DNA from: CAZGCA01 sp964524145
GTDB taxonomy: Bacteria > Hydrogenedentota > CAZGCA01
Direction: 5' to 3'
NCBI GenBank assembly: GCA_964524145.1
Contig: CAZGCA010000030.1
Coordinates: 1-57,951, forward strand
DNA length: 57,951 nt
In this document: positions 23,885-33,484 of the stretch, in pieces
Layout: every line of letters starts with the position of its first letter
Position numbering within the stretch: the stretch's first letter is position 1
Notes under the pieces: generated by a model
The model's database searches: none
What the model saw: only the letters and a program-made list of their open reading frames with translations
Told to the model about the DNA's origin: nothing
Position numbers and translations under genes: made by a program

Positions 23885-24943
23885 GTGAGAAAAGAATCGG
23901 TAGACTTCCTCAAAGAGCTTGTTGAAACGCCGAGCCCGTCCGGGTTCGAGTCGGCGGCACAGAAGCTTGTCAAAGAATACCTTAAGGGCTGCGTCGATGA
24001 CGCAACGGTCGACGTGCACGGCAACCTGATAACGACAAAGAATGTCGGCGGGAGCCCAACGGTGATGCTAGCGGGCCATGTTGACGAGATAGGTCTGATG
24101 GTGACCTACATAAACGATGACGGCTATATGTCGTTCGCGTCCATAGGGGGAATTGACGCGAGCCTTCTGGCCGGTCAACGGGTATGGATCGACGGGTCGC
24201 GCGGCCGTGTGACGGGTGTTGTGGGCAAGAAACCTATCCACCTGATGGATGCTGACGAGAAGAAGAAGGTTCCTGAAATAAAGAAGCTCTGGATAGACAT
24301 CGGTGCGAAGAACAAGAAAGACGCGGAGAAATGGGTTCGAGTGGGTGATACGGCAGTCATCGCGGTGGGGTTCGAGGAGATAAAGAACGGGATGGCGGTC
24401 GCACGCGGTTTCGACGACAAGATCGGCAGCTTCGTGGTAGCCGAGACAATGCGTATCATAAGCAGGCGCAAACTGCATGCCGCCGTCTACGGCGTATCGA
24501 CCGTGCAGGAGGAGATAGGGCTGCGCGGTGCAAAGACCAGCGCGTTCGGCATAAGTCCGGACGTGGGCATAGCGATAGACGTGGGTTTCGCGACGGATTT
24601 TCCCACAAGCGAGAAAGGTCTCACAGGCGAAGTGAAGATGGGGAAGGGCCCCATGCTGTACCGGGGTCCGAACATCAACCCGGTGGTCGGCAAGCTGCTC
24701 ATGGATGCGGCAGAGAAGAAGAAGATTCCGTACCAACTGAAGGCCGCCCCTCGCGCGACCGGCACGGACGCCAACGCGATTCAGCTTACCAAGGCAGGCG
24801 TAGCTGCGGCGCTGGTGAGCATCCCCAACCGGTACATGCATACGCCGGTCGAGATAGTCTCGCTCCGCGACGCTGCGAACGCGGCCGAGTTGCTCGCTGC
24901 GTTCATCTGCGATTTGCGCCCGGGGACGGATTTCACGCCATGA
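23885..24943 (+). CDS. M42-family metallo-aminopeptidase
   Basis: 352 residues. The dinuclear metal site of the FrvX/PepA-type tetrahedral aminopeptidases is present: His65 and Asp67 in AGHVDEIGLM, the bridging Asp in GFDDKIGS, Glu residues in TVQEEIGLRG, IDVGFATDFP, and the last His in MHTPVEIVSL. These cytosolic enzymes trim N-terminal residues from peptides. The start is a GTG with GGAGG about 9 bases upstream. It is followed 18 bases later by a sugar-binding lipoprotein gene. Confidence 0.93.
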   Translation: MRKESVDFLKELVETPSPSGFESAAQKLVKEYLKGCVDDATVDVHGNLITTKNVGGSPTVMLAGHVDEIGLMVTYINDDGYMSFASIGGIDASLLAGQRVWIDGSRGRVTGVVGKKPIHLMDADEKKKVPEIKKLWIDIGAKNKKDAEKWVRVGDTAVIAVGFEEIKNGMAVARGFDDKIGSFVVAETMRIISRRKLHAAVYGVSTVQEEIGLRGAKTSAFGISPDVGIAIDVGFATDFPTSEKGLTGEVKMGKGPMLYRGPNINPVVGKLLMDAAEKKKIPYQLKAAPRATGTDANAIQLTKAGVAAALVSIPNRYMHTPVEIVSLRDAANAAELLAAFICDLRPGTDFTP

Positions 24944-24961
24944 GGTGGTGACGGAGAAAAC

Positions 24962-26335
24962 GTGAGGGGATCGGAGTCCCGACAGCTCTTAATGACAACC
25001 GGCCTAAAGCCGCCTCTTGCTGTCCTGGCGCTTGCTGCTCTTCTGTCATGTGGCTGTTTCCAGGACGAGCAGGGCGTTCCACCGCAGGAAGCGTTGCGGC
25101 AGGCAGCGATCGAGATAAACTCCATTCTCGGGGAGTCGCGTGTCCTATCGCAGGCCGGTCGAAACACAGGGAAGAAACCCTCAAAGGCGACAGCGAACCC
25201 GCTCGGGTCCATTACCATGTGGTACCATGGCGGAAGCCCGGACGTTCCTTCCGTTGTCAATGAGACGCTTATCGAGATGTACAACGAGTCCGGGCCGTCC
25301 GTACCGGTCAGAGCGCAGTTTATCGGGTCGGGTTACGTAGCGCAGCAGAAGCTCGTCGTCACGCTGGCCGCCGGGGAGATGCCGGAGTTGTCCACCATGG
25401 ACCGGTTGCAGGTCGGTCGGCTTGCGGGCGGCGGTCGTCTCGAACCCGTATCGGACCTGGTTCCTCGGCAACTACTCGACGACCTGTTTGAACCGTTGCG
25501 GGACGCGTGCACTTATGACGGCACGCTGTTCGCCTTGCCTCAACACGGTGCGTGTACGGTGCTGCTGTACAACAAGACGCTGTTCGAGGAGGTAGGGCTC
25601 GACCCGAACAAACCGCCGGCCACGTGGGACGAGCTGGCCAGTCACGCACAAAAGCTTACGGTCGACCTTGACGGCAACGGTCAGCCGGACCGGTGGGGAT
25701 TCGGCGGGATGGATTTCATGCATGCACTCTGGGGGGCAGGCGGCGAGTTGCTTTCGCAAGACGGAACAGCTGCCGCATTTGACAGCGAAAGCGGGCGCAA
25801 GGCTCTGCGGTTCATGCTGGATTTGCGGGACAGGTTCAAGGTGGTGTCGCCGCACCATCTCGTTGCGCCGGGCGACGCGCGTATGGGGTTCATGCTCGGC
25901 AAGGTGGCCATGATAGTCGATCAGACATCTCTTATCGGCTCGGCTTTGCGCAAGGGCCTGGATGTTGGCGTCGGGCTCGTGCCGGGCGAGCATAAGCCAG
26001 TGTCACGGCTTACCGCCGACTCGGTCGTAGTGTTCTCGCTCGGCGATCGGGAGAGGAGACAAGCCGTTTCCGAGTTTCTGTCCTGGATGTACAGTCCGAA
26101 GACGCAGGCAACGATCGCAGCGAGAACGTACTCGGCGCCAACCGTAAGGTCCGCCCTGGAAGACGACGGATACCGCGAGTTTGTGCGGAACAGTCCCGCA
26201 GCCGCGGTCTGCCTCGACGCTCTCCAGATAGCGCGAAGCGAGCCGTTTGTACCGGATATTGCCGAGATACAGTTTGTATTGCACAAATGGGTAGCCCGAG
26301 CAGCGTTGTGGAAACCCGCGGAGGAGGTCCAGTGA
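24962..26335 (+). CDS. ABC transporter extracellular solute-binding lipoprotein (family 1)
   Basis: 457 residues. A signal sequence ends in a lipobox region (ALLSCGC). The mature part is a periplasmic binding protein of the sugar family: ITMWYHGGSPDVPSV near the start, FIGSGYVAQQKLVVTLAAGEMPEL, LPQHGACTVLLYNKTLFEEVGLDP with PPATWDELASHAQKL, and AMIVDQTSLIGSALR. No permease or ATPase genes adjoin it, so it may use a transporter encoded elsewhere. The GTG start has GGAG upstream. Its stop codon overlaps the start of the CoA-transferase gene (GTGA). Confidence 0.88.
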   Translation: MRGSESRQLLMTTGLKPPLAVLALAALLSCGCFQDEQGVPPQEALRQAAIEINSILGESRVLSQAGRNTGKKPSKATANPLGSITMWYHGGSPDVPSVVNETLIEMYNESGPSVPVRAQFIGSGYVAQQKLVVTLAAGEMPELSTMDRLQVGRLAGGGRLEPVSDLVPRQLLDDLFEPLRDACTYDGTLFALPQHGACTVLLYNKTLFEEVGLDPNKPPATWDELASHAQKLTVDLDGNGQPDRWGFGGMDFMHALWGAGGELLSQDGTAAAFDSESGRKALRFMLDLRDRFKVVSPHHLVAPGDARMGFMLGKVAMIVDQTSLIGSALRKGLDVGVGLVPGEHKPVSRLTADSVVVFSLGDRERRQAVSEFLSWMYSPKTQATIAARTYSAPTVRSALEDDGYREFVRNSPAAAVCLDALQIARSEPFVPDIAEIQFVLHKWVARAALWKPAEEVQ

Positions 26336-27492
26336 ACGAAGCTTTGCCACTCGACGGAACGCGAATTCTCGACCTGACACGCCTGTTGCCGGGAGGGTAT
26401 GCGACCATGCTTTTTGCGAGTCTGGGAGCTGAGGTCGTCAAGGTCGAGGAACCGGAACGAGGCGACTATATGCGCTGGTTTCCGCCGCTTGTTGACGATT
26501 ACGGCGCCATGTTCCATGCTATCAACGGCGGCAAGAAAAGCATCAAGCTCAACCTGAAGACCGGGACGGGTCGTGAGGTGTTTCTCACTCTTGCAGCAAA
26601 GGCCGACGTTGTGATTGAAGGGAACCGACCGGGCGTTACGGACAAACTTGGCATCGGCTACAAAGACGTCGCGGAAGTGAATCCGGGAATAGTCTACTGT
26701 TCGGTCAGTGGGTTTGGCCAGGACGGTCCCTACGTCGACAAGGTCGGGCACGACATCAACTACATGGGGTATGCCGGGGCTCTCGGACAGGGTGAAAAAC
26801 CCTGCATACCCGGTGTGCAGGCAGCCGACCTTGCCGGAGCCATGATGTGCGTCATCTCGGTTCTCGGCGCGCTGCTCGGACGGGAACGCACCGGCACCGG
26901 TCAGTACATAGACGTTTCGATGCACCACGTTGTCGTCTCGTGGCTTGCGCTCGAGATATCGAAATGCATTGGGGACGTGCCTGCGCCATCGGCTGCAACG
27001 AACCTGTTTACCGGTGCATGCCCGTGCTACAGCGTGTACGAGACCGCGGACGGCGCACACCTGAGCGTCGGAGCTCTCGAAATCAAGTTCTGGCGCACCC
27101 TGTGCCAGTCGGTCGGTCGGGAGGACCTTATTGACGAACAGTTTGCGTCCGGACAGCGAGCGGCAGAGGTCAAAGCGTCGCTCAACGATCTTTTCAAGAC
27201 GAAGACGCGCGACGAATGGCTCGACCTTCTGGGCGACAAGGAATGTTGCGTCGGGCCGGTGTACGAGCTGCCGGAAGTGCTGATCGACCCGCACGTGATC
27301 GCGCGCAACTTGATCGGCAGAGAACCGAAGTCGGGCGTGAACAGAGTGAAGTTTCCTGCGGTCTTCTCGCGTGCGAAGACGTCGCATATCGAGCCGGCAC
27401 CGAAGTTTGGCGAGCATACAGACGAAATCCTTGCAGGCATCGGTTACACCGAGGAACAGATTGAGATGCTGAGAGCCGAAGGAGTAATCTAA
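26332..27492 (+). CDS. CaiB/BaiF-type (class III) CoA-transferase
   Basis: 386 residues. It starts with LPLDGTRILDLTRLLPGGY and has the family marks LGAEVVKVEEPERGDYMR, KSIKLNLKT, ADVVIEGNRPGVTDKLG, VYCSVSGFGQDGPY, GHDINYMGYAGAL with the Asp nucleophile of the family, and LLGRERTGTGQYIDVSM. It moves CoA between carboxylic acids; the acids cannot be named. The GTG at 26332 follows GGAGGAGGT and overlaps the previous stop by 4 bases, so the two genes are translationally coupled. Confidence 0.92.
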   Translation: MNEALPLDGTRILDLTRLLPGGYATMLFASLGAEVVKVEEPERGDYMRWFPPLVDDYGAMFHAINGGKKSIKLNLKTGTGREVFLTLAAKADVVIEGNRPGVTDKLGIGYKDVAEVNPGIVYCSVSGFGQDGPYVDKVGHDINYMGYAGALGQGEKPCIPGVQAADLAGAMMCVISVLGALLGRERTGTGQYIDVSMHHVVVSWLALEISKCIGDVPAPSAATNLFTGACPCYSVYETADGAHLSVGALEIKFWRTLCQSVGREDLIDEQFASGQRAAEVKASLNDLFKTKTRDEWLDLLGDKECCVGPVYELPEVLIDPHVIARNLIGREPKSGVNRVKFPAVFSRAKTSHIEPAPKFGEHTDEILAGIGYTEEQIEMLRAEGVI

Positions 27493-27566
27493 GTAAATGA
27501 TGCCGCGATATGCCTCTTTAAGAGCTGCCAGGCTAAGCTGTCCGGGCTCCAGGAACTAGCCAATCT

Positions 27567-27600
27567 AAAAGCGAAAACTGACAACTGACAAGCTGAAATG
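27567..27600. repeat. Left inverted repeat of the four-helix-bundle element
   Basis: 34 bases with the core ACTGACAACTGACAAG. It matches the reverse complement of 28016-28049 at 29 of 34 positions. Together they enclose the small four-helix-bundle gene. Confidence 0.75.
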
Positions 27601-27632
27601 AACGCCGCGAATGACATGGGTGGAAACCAAAC

Positions 27633-27995
27633 ATGAAAGGCGACGACATCGCGGAGCGGCTCCTGGAGTTTGCGGTTCGCATCATTAAGATGGTTGATGC
27701 CTTGCCCAAGTCCCAAGTTGCCAAGCATATCTGCAGCCAACTTGTTCGCTGCGGCACGTCTGCGGGTGCCAATTATGAGGAGGCCCGTGGCGCTGAAAGC
27801 GACAAGGATTTTGCTCACAAACTAGCAATTTGTCTGAAGGAGTTGCGTGAAACACGGTACTGGCTGAAGATCATTGTCCGCGCCAATCTTGTCCGTTCAG
27901 GCAAAATGAAAGAAATAATCCAAGAATCGGATGAGCTTTGTCGGATAATTGGCAAGTCGATCTTGACGACGAAGAAGAAGATGTCGGAATCGTAG
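27633..27995 (+). CDS. Four-helix-bundle protein of the S23/23S-rRNA intervening sequence family
   Basis: 120 residues, all helical. Motifs are AERLLEFAVRIIKMV, KHICSQLVRCGTSAGANYEEA, KDFAHKLAICLKELRETRYWL and ELCRIIGKSI, the signature of the TIGR02436/S23 family. Members occur inside intervening sequences of 23S rRNA genes and also free in genomes; they resemble the Avd accessory protein and are thought to bind nucleic acid. Here the gene is not in rRNA but sits in a 483-bp unit bounded by inverted repeats, between a CoA-transferase gene and uvrB. GGTGGA lies before the ATG. Confidence 0.88.
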   Translation: MKGDDIAERLLEFAVRIIKMVDALPKSQVAKHICSQLVRCGTSAGANYEEARGAESDKDFAHKLAICLKELRETRYWLKIIVRANLVRSGKMKEIIQESDELCRIIGKSILTTKKKMSES

Positions 27996-28015
27996 GGAGA
28001 CGGAGTATCCGGATG

Positions 28016-28049
28016 CATTTTGACTTGTCAGTTGTCGGTTTTAGCTTTT
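28016..28049. repeat. Right inverted repeat of the four-helix-bundle element
   Basis: 34 bases, with core CTTGTCAGTTGTCGG, complementary to the left repeat at 27567-27600 at 29 of 34 positions. Confidence 0.75.
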
Positions 28050-28134
28050 GCATTCTCAGGACGCATTGGAACCCGCAGCGAAGCCTCGCACGAGCCGCTG
28101 GGCGCTCTTGTCGGTGAAGGGCATAGTTGTCATT

Positions 28135-30129
28135 ATGAACGAGTTTAAGCTGATATCGGAATTTGAGCCAACGGGGGACCAGCCGAAGGCTATCGACGAA
28201 CTCGTGTGCAACCTTGCGGACAGCATCAATCACCAGGTGCTCATGGGCGTGACCGGATCGGGCAAGACGTTCACGATGGCACACGTGATCGCAAGAACCA
28301 ACCGCCCGGCGCTGGTTATCGCGCACAACAAAACCCTCGCAGCACAACTGTATAGCGAGTTCAAGACGCTGTTCCCGGAGAACGCGGTCGAGTACTTTGT
28401 CAGCTACTACGACTACTATCAGCCCGAAGCGTATGTCCCGACCAGCGACACGTACATCGAGAAAGACGCTTCGATAAACGACGAGCTCGACAAGATGCGT
28501 CTCTCGACGACGCGGTCGGTTTTGGGTCGGCGCGACGTGATCGTTGTGGCAAGCGTGTCGTGCATATTCGCGATCGGTTCGCCGGAAACCTACGAGGGTA
28601 TGGTGCTCGCGCTTTTCGAGGGTATGACGATCTCGCGTGACGAGATAGTCCACGGTCTCGTCGCGATGCAGTACGAACGCAACGACTACGACTTCCATCG
28701 CGGGACGTTCAGGGTGCGAGGCGACGTCGTCGAGGTATTCCCGTCGTACGAAGCCGAGGTCGCGGTGCGGATCGAGATGTTCGGCGACGTTGTCGAGACC
28801 ATCTCGGAAGTCGATCCGTTGCGCGGCAGGGTTATCCGTCGCGTACGCCGCACGACAATCTTTCCCGGAACCCATTACGTGGCGACGTCAGACGCCATGC
28901 AACGTGCCGTCCAGACTATAGAGGCAGAGCTTACGTTACATCTCGAACAGCTGCGCGTCAAGGGGAAGCTGTTGGAGGCGCAACGGCTCGAACAGCGCAC
29001 GAACTATGACCTCGAGATGATCCGCGAGCTCGGGTTTTGTTCCGGTATCGAGAACTATTCGCGGCACCTCGACGGGCGACTGCCCGGCCAGCCGCCGTAC
29101 ACCTTGCTGGACTATTTCCCGGAAGACTTTCTCATATTCATTGACGAAAGTCATCAGACGATACCGCAGCTCAACGGCATGTACCGAGGCGACAGGTCGC
29201 GCAAGGAGACGCTCGTCAAGCACGGGTTCCGGCTGCCGTCGGCGCTCGACAACCGGCCGCTGACATTCGAGGAGTTCGAAAGCCGGGTAGGGCAGGTCGT
29301 GTACGTCTCAGCGACGCCTCGCCCGTACGAGCTCGAGAAGAGCGGTGGGCTGGTGGTTGAACAGATCGTGCGGCCCACGGGACTTGTGGACCCCGGCATC
29401 GAGGTTCGGCCCGTAACGAACCAGGTCGACGATCTGCTCGCCGAGATCCATGACCGTGTCGAACAGGGCGAACGGGTGCTCGTGACGACGCTCACAAAAC
29501 GAATGGCGGAAGACCTTACCGACTACTACCACGACCTGGGCATAAAGGTGCGGTACCTGCATTCCGATGTAGACACGCTCGAACGCGTCGAGATAGTGAG
29601 GGATCTGCGGCGCGGCGTCTTCGACGTGTTGATAGGCATCAACCTTCTGCGCGAGGGGCTCGACATACCCGAGGTGTCGCTCGTCGCGATTCTCGATGCG
29701 GACAAGGAAGGATACCTGCGCTCGGAGACGGCGCTCATCCAGACATGCGGCCGCACCGCCCGAAACGTCAACGGTACCGTGCTGATGTACGCCGACCGCA
29801 CTACGGGTTCCATGGAGAGGGCCCTCCGCGAGACCGAACGGCGCAGGAAGGTGCAGCTCGAGTACAACAAGAAACACAAGATCACTCCGACGTCCATCCG
29901 CAAGAACATCACCGATATTCTCGGCTCCGTCTACGAGGCCGACTACTACGCCGTGCCAAAGGTCGCCGAGGAACGGGAGGAATATGTGCCTGCCAGCGAG
30001 ATTCCTCAAATCGTCGCGGCATTGCGTAAACAGATGAAAGAGGCCGCCGATAAGCTCGACTTCGAACATGCCGCCGAGTTGCGTGACGAGATTCGATCGC
30101 TCGAAACGAAACAGTTGCTCGAGGCGTAG
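28135..30129 (+). CDS. uvrB: Excinuclease ABC subunit B
   Basis: 664 residues, the standard length. It loads UvrC on damaged DNA in nucleotide excision repair. Seen: EFEPTGDQPKAIDEL, Walker A GVTGSGKTF, the beta-hairpin region YYDYYQPEAYVP, the helicase box IDESHQTI, GINLLREGLDIPEVSLVAI, and the C-terminal UVR motif DKLDFEHAAELRDEIRSLE. The ATG at 28135 matches the family start MNEFKLISEFEPTGDQ; an upstream frame to 28048 runs into the repeat. uvrC follows 6 bases later. Confidence 0.97.
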   Translation: MNEFKLISEFEPTGDQPKAIDELVCNLADSINHQVLMGVTGSGKTFTMAHVIARTNRPALVIAHNKTLAAQLYSEFKTLFPENAVEYFVSYYDYYQPEAYVPTSDTYIEKDASINDELDKMRLSTTRSVLGRRDVIVVASVSCIFAIGSPETYEGMVLALFEGMTISRDEIVHGLVAMQYERNDYDFHRGTFRVRGDVVEVFPSYEAEVAVRIEMFGDVVETISEVDPLRGRVIRRVRRTTIFPGTHYVATSDAMQRAVQTIEAELTLHLEQLRVKGKLLEAQRLEQRTNYDLEMIRELGFCSGIENYSRHLDGRLPGQPPYTLLDYFPEDFLIFIDESHQTIPQLNGMYRGDRSRKETLVKHGFRLPSALDNRPLTFEEFESRVGQVVYVSATPRPYELEKSGGLVVEQIVRPTGLVDPGIEVRPVTNQVDDLLAEIHDRVEQGERVLVTTLTKRMAEDLTDYYHDLGIKVRYLHSDVDTLERVEIVRDLRRGVFDVLIGINLLREGLDIPEVSLVAILDADKEGYLRSETALIQTCGRTARNVNGTVLMYADRTTGSMERALRETERRRKVQLEYNKKHKITPTSIRKNITDILGSVYEADYYAVPKVAEEREEYVPASEIPQIVAALRKQMKEAADKLDFEHAAELRDEIRSLETKQLLEA

Positions 30130-30135
30130 CGAATA

Positions 30136-31971
30136 GTGGGTGTGACACCAACCGAGCTGGAACGACAGATCAAGACCGCACCAACCGGTCCGGGCGTGTA
30201 TGTCATGCGCGACAACAAGGACCGAATCCTGTATGTCGGCAAGGCGAAGAACCTGCGGGCTCGTACGCGAGCGTATCTCCGCGAGACGGACACGCGGTAC
30301 TCGGTCCAGTTTCTCATGGCTCGTGTCACGCAGATCGAGTTTATCGAGACCGACACGGAAAAGGAAGCGCTTCTGCTCGAGAACAACCTTATCAAGCAGC
30401 ACAAACCGAGGTACAACATCCGGCTCAGAGACGACAAGACCTATGTCAGCCTTCGGGTGAATGTGCGCGGGACGTCCCCGCGTGTCGAGGTCGTGCGTCG
30501 GTACACACGCGACGGAGCCCTCTACTTCGGGCCGTACTCGTCCGCACAGGCCGTGCGCGAAACCCTGCGCCTGATCCATTACCTATTCCCGATCCGCAAG
30601 TGCAGCGACAACGTTTTCAGATCGCGGTCACGGCCGTGCCTCTTCTACCAGATAAAACAGTGCGTCGCTCCGTGCGTCGGGTACATCAGCGAGAGCGAGT
30701 ACCGTGCGCTTATCGATGACGTCGTTCTGTTCTTGAAAGGACGCAACGACGAGCTGATCCGTAGACTGAAGTCCCGCATGCAGGAAGAAGCCGATAGGCT
30801 CAATTTCGAAGAGGCCGCCAGGTTGCGCGACAGAGTCCGATCGCTCGAACGGACACTCGAGAAGCAGAAGATAGTCTCTGTCGAGAAGGCCGATAGGGAC
30901 GTCTTCGGCATGTACCGTGAAGGCGAAAACGTTACCGTAGCGTTTCTCGGAGTCCGCGGCGGCAAGCTGCTCGATACCCGCACATACTCCTTTTCAAGCC
31001 AGCAAGCCCCGGACGACGAAGTCTTCTCTTCGTTTCTGAGCCAGTTCTACCGCGAGGGGGTCTTCGTGCCGAGGGACATATTCGTCCCCGTCGAGATCGC
31101 TGATGCGAACCTGCTCGGCGAGGTGCTCCGGGAGCGGAGAGGCGGGCCTGTGCGCGTCGTTCATCCCCAACGCGGGGAAAAAGCGGCGCTCGTGCGTATG
31201 GCGAACAAGAACGCCGAAGGCGCGTTTCGCAGCGCCCGCACACGGCAGGCGAGCGGTCAACGCGCGTTGGAAGAGTTGAAAGACAAGCTGAACCTTCCCG
31301 AACCGCCGCGCCGCATCGAGTGTTTCGATATATCCAACATACACGGAACGTCCGCGGTGGGCGCGATGGTGGTATTCGAGGACGGTGACCCCGCCAAATC
31401 CCGGTACCGAAGGTTCAAGATAAAGTCGGTCGAAGGTGTCGACGATTTCGGAATGATGTACGAAGTGTTGGTGAGACGGTACAAACGAGCGGTTGCGGAA
31501 GACGATCTGCCCGACCTGGTGCTTATAGACGGCGGCAAAGGGCATCTCAGCACTGCCGTGCAGGCGCTCAAGGACGTCGGCGCGGATGATACGCACGTCG
31601 CAAGCATCGCGAAAGGGCGGGAACGGCGCCGGCGTGCCGGGTACCGCGTGCCCGAAGAGGTCTACCTCCCCGGTCGCAAGAACCCCGTCGTGATGCCGGA
31701 AAGCTCTCCCGCCCTGTTGTTCCTGCAACGCGTCCGCGACGAAGCGCACAGGTTCGCCATCAGTTACCACCGCCGACTGCGGAAGAAGTCAACAATAAGG
31801 TCGCAACTCTCGACCATACCCGGCGTCGGCCCAAAACGGTTGCGTGCGCTACTCAGGCATTTCGGGTCTGCCAAAAAGGTGGCATCCGCCTCACTCGAAG
31901 AACTCGCCGCCGTCCCCGGAATAAACAAGCGTGTCGCCGAGTCTACTTGGCGGTTCTTCCATCCGTCCTAA
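30136..31971 (+). CDS. uvrC: Excinuclease ABC subunit C
   Basis: 611 residues. The N-terminal GIY-YIG nuclease domain reads GVYVMRDNKDRILYVGKAK and makes the 3' incision. A UVR motif (ADRLNFEEAARLRDRVRSLE) binds UvrB. The C-terminal RNase H-like domain with IECFDISNIHGTSAVGAMVV and VLIDGGKGHL makes the 5' incision. Helix-hairpin-helix motifs close the protein (TIPGVGPKRLRALLRHFGS). GTG start; 6 bases from uvrB, so one operon. Confidence 0.97.
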   Translation: MGVTPTELERQIKTAPTGPGVYVMRDNKDRILYVGKAKNLRARTRAYLRETDTRYSVQFLMARVTQIEFIETDTEKEALLLENNLIKQHKPRYNIRLRDDKTYVSLRVNVRGTSPRVEVVRRYTRDGALYFGPYSSAQAVRETLRLIHYLFPIRKCSDNVFRSRSRPCLFYQIKQCVAPCVGYISESEYRALIDDVVLFLKGRNDELIRRLKSRMQEEADRLNFEEAARLRDRVRSLERTLEKQKIVSVEKADRDVFGMYREGENVTVAFLGVRGGKLLDTRTYSFSSQQAPDDEVFSSFLSQFYREGVFVPRDIFVPVEIADANLLGEVLRERRGGPVRVVHPQRGEKAALVRMANKNAEGAFRSARTRQASGQRALEELKDKLNLPEPPRRIECFDISNIHGTSAVGAMVVFEDGDPAKSRYRRFKIKSVEGVDDFGMMYEVLVRRYKRAVAEDDLPDLVLIDGGKGHLSTAVQALKDVGADDTHVASIAKGRERRRRAGYRVPEEVYLPGRKNPVVMPESSPALLFLQRVRDEAHRFAISYHRRLRKKSTIRSQLSTIPGVGPKRLRALLRHFGSAKKVASASLEELAAVPGINKRVAESTWRFFHPS

Positions 31972-32100
31972 TTGGCCCACTACCGAAGCGAAGAATGACA
32001 AGAGTGTGGACTCCTTCGTGATCCTAATTAGTACGTGTCTCGGTATCCACGCCATACGCGCGATGATGACATGATGTTCCTCTCGCGCCCGGTGCAACCA

Positions 32101-33225
32101 CTACATTTCCCCCTTGATTCTGGTCCAAAGAGGTATTGATATCAGGCCGGATGGGTTAAACTCGAGTTCCTCCGGAGGGATGTCAATGTTGATTTGCGGA
32201 TAGTACAGTGTCGTTTCTTCGGTTCGAAAGTCGGGGAACCTGTCACCAGTGTCGATTCTCCTTACCAGGTGTGTTGCCTTGTCAATCCAAAGAGATTCGA
32301 CATCACCTTGCTGATTCTTCCCTTCAACTCGATAACACGGAACGCCGTCCAAACGAGCATCAGAGAGTGACTTCAATTCAGTAAGGTCGGTCAGACGGAA
32401 TGAGTTGGTCTCGTTCAGCAACAACGACGGGATGGTGTGGGCTGAGCCGCTGGAGATCCCGGTCGCGCCCGCGAGAGCAAACTCCAACGATTCTTCTTCC
32501 TCGACAGCGTCCATTACATCCCACCACGTCCGTACTCCGGTAGGATCTGAGTGCACAACATACCTATCCGAGTCTTCCACAAACTCAAATCGGAAGTGGT
32601 CCGGTCTTACCAAAGCGGTCCGGAATCGAAGTGTCTCCGTCCATTTTCCCTTTCGCAATGGGAAGAAGACGGTCTCGACAGTGCCGTGGTCGCGGTACGT
32701 GCCACAATTGGCATAGGCTTCTGCCATCCGGTTGATGATTTGCCGGGCTTCGGACGAGTCTGGCTCCGCTGCAGCCTTGCGGGCATCGGGAAGCGAGGTC
32801 TTCTCGAACACTGTCAGGATGATGTCCGTCTTGCCCCAGCGATTGCGGGAAACTCCAACACCGACTGTACGTCCATCTTTGGCGTACTGCAGGTGGAGCA
32901 TACGCCCGGATTTGGCTGTCTCCTCCTGGTTCCAGCCGCTCTCAGTAAGCGCTGCTTCATAGTACGAAACGACTTCATCGACGTTGTCGCCCGTTGTGCC
33001 GCTGACGGTGACGGCGCTCTCGAAGTCTACAGCCTGCACTCCCCTTAGTCCCGGGTACACAGGCACGTCCTTAGGGAAGTCCGCGGATACACCGCCTGAT
33101 CGGCTGTCAATTATGTCTAGAACCAAGTCTATGTCTGAACTGCGAGTCTCCTTCTTGCAAGTTAGGAGCAATAACGCACAGGCTAAACTCAATGGAAGAA
33201 TCAATATGAAGGGTTTCAGTCTCAT
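32101..33225 (-). CDS. Hypothetical lipoprotein with LolA/DUF2092-like C-terminal region
   Basis: 374 residues. The N-terminal signal sequence ends in the lipobox LLTC. Residues about 45-135 form a small domain with DFPKDVPVYPGLRG and SYYEAALTESGW, seen in other predicted lipoproteins. From about residue 155 to the end the pattern (EARQIINRMAEAYANCGTYRD, LRFRTALVRPDHFRFEF, LDGVPCYRVEGK, LWIDKATHLVRRID) resembles outer-membrane lipoprotein-sorting LolA/LolB-like beta structures. Its job is unknown; lipid handling in the envelope is a guess. GGAGAGG precedes the ATG by about 8 bases. Confidence 0.7.
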   Translation of the reverse strand: MRLKPFILILPLSLACALLLLTCKKETRSSDIDLVLDIIDSRSGGVSADFPKDVPVYPGLRGVQAVDFESAVTVSGTTGDNVDEVVSYYEAALTESGWNQEETAKSGRMLHLQYAKDGRTVGVGVSRNRWGKTDIILTVFEKTSLPDARKAAAEPDSSEARQIINRMAEAYANCGTYRDHGTVETVFFPLRKGKWTETLRFRTALVRPDHFRFEFVEDSDRYVVHSDPTGVRTWWDVMDAVEEEESLEFALAGATGISSGSAHTIPSLLLNETNSFRLTDLTELKSLSDARLDGVPCYRVEGKNQQGDVESLWIDKATHLVRRIDTGDRFPDFRTEETTLYYPQINIDIPPEELEFNPSGLISIPLWTRIKGEM

Positions 33226-33484
33226 ATCTGACGCCTCTCCGAGGGGCGCCTATTTATTATACACCCTGAGCTGTTCATATATTCTCTCCTACCGGAGGAA
33301 AAAGGAGGGAGAGACCCCGGATTCGCGAACTCCTCTCAGAGTCCTACTTGATTCAATGGCTCGCTTACTCAGCAACCAAGGGATAGTTGTTTGGGTTTTT
33401 CAACGATTCCATGGTCAAGTCGGCATCAAGTGTGTGCCAACGGAAGTAAACCTTGTGCAGGAGGTCGCCCTTCTGCCGCCGGCA
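33226..33484. other. Intergenic region upstream of the lipoprotein gene
   Basis: TATAAT on the minus strand (33261-33256) could be the -10 of the lipoprotein gene; no good -35 is seen. On the minus strand 33480-33370 stays open for about 38 codons before a stop, but I do not recognise the text and would not call a gene. Confidence 0.35.

Noticed and set aside
23628..23888. 86-codon frame in the gap before the M42 gene
   Set aside because: Low-complexity Glu/His text from the hexamer array and no ribosome site; overlaps the promoter.
25921..27417. 498-codon open frame on the minus strand opposite the binding protein and CoA-transferase
   Set aside because: It is a shadow of GC-rich codons; the plus strand has convincing family motifs and ribosome sites.
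29308..30579. 423-codon open frame on the minus strand opposite uvrB and uvrC
   Set aside because: Overlaps two certain genes and has no domain pattern.
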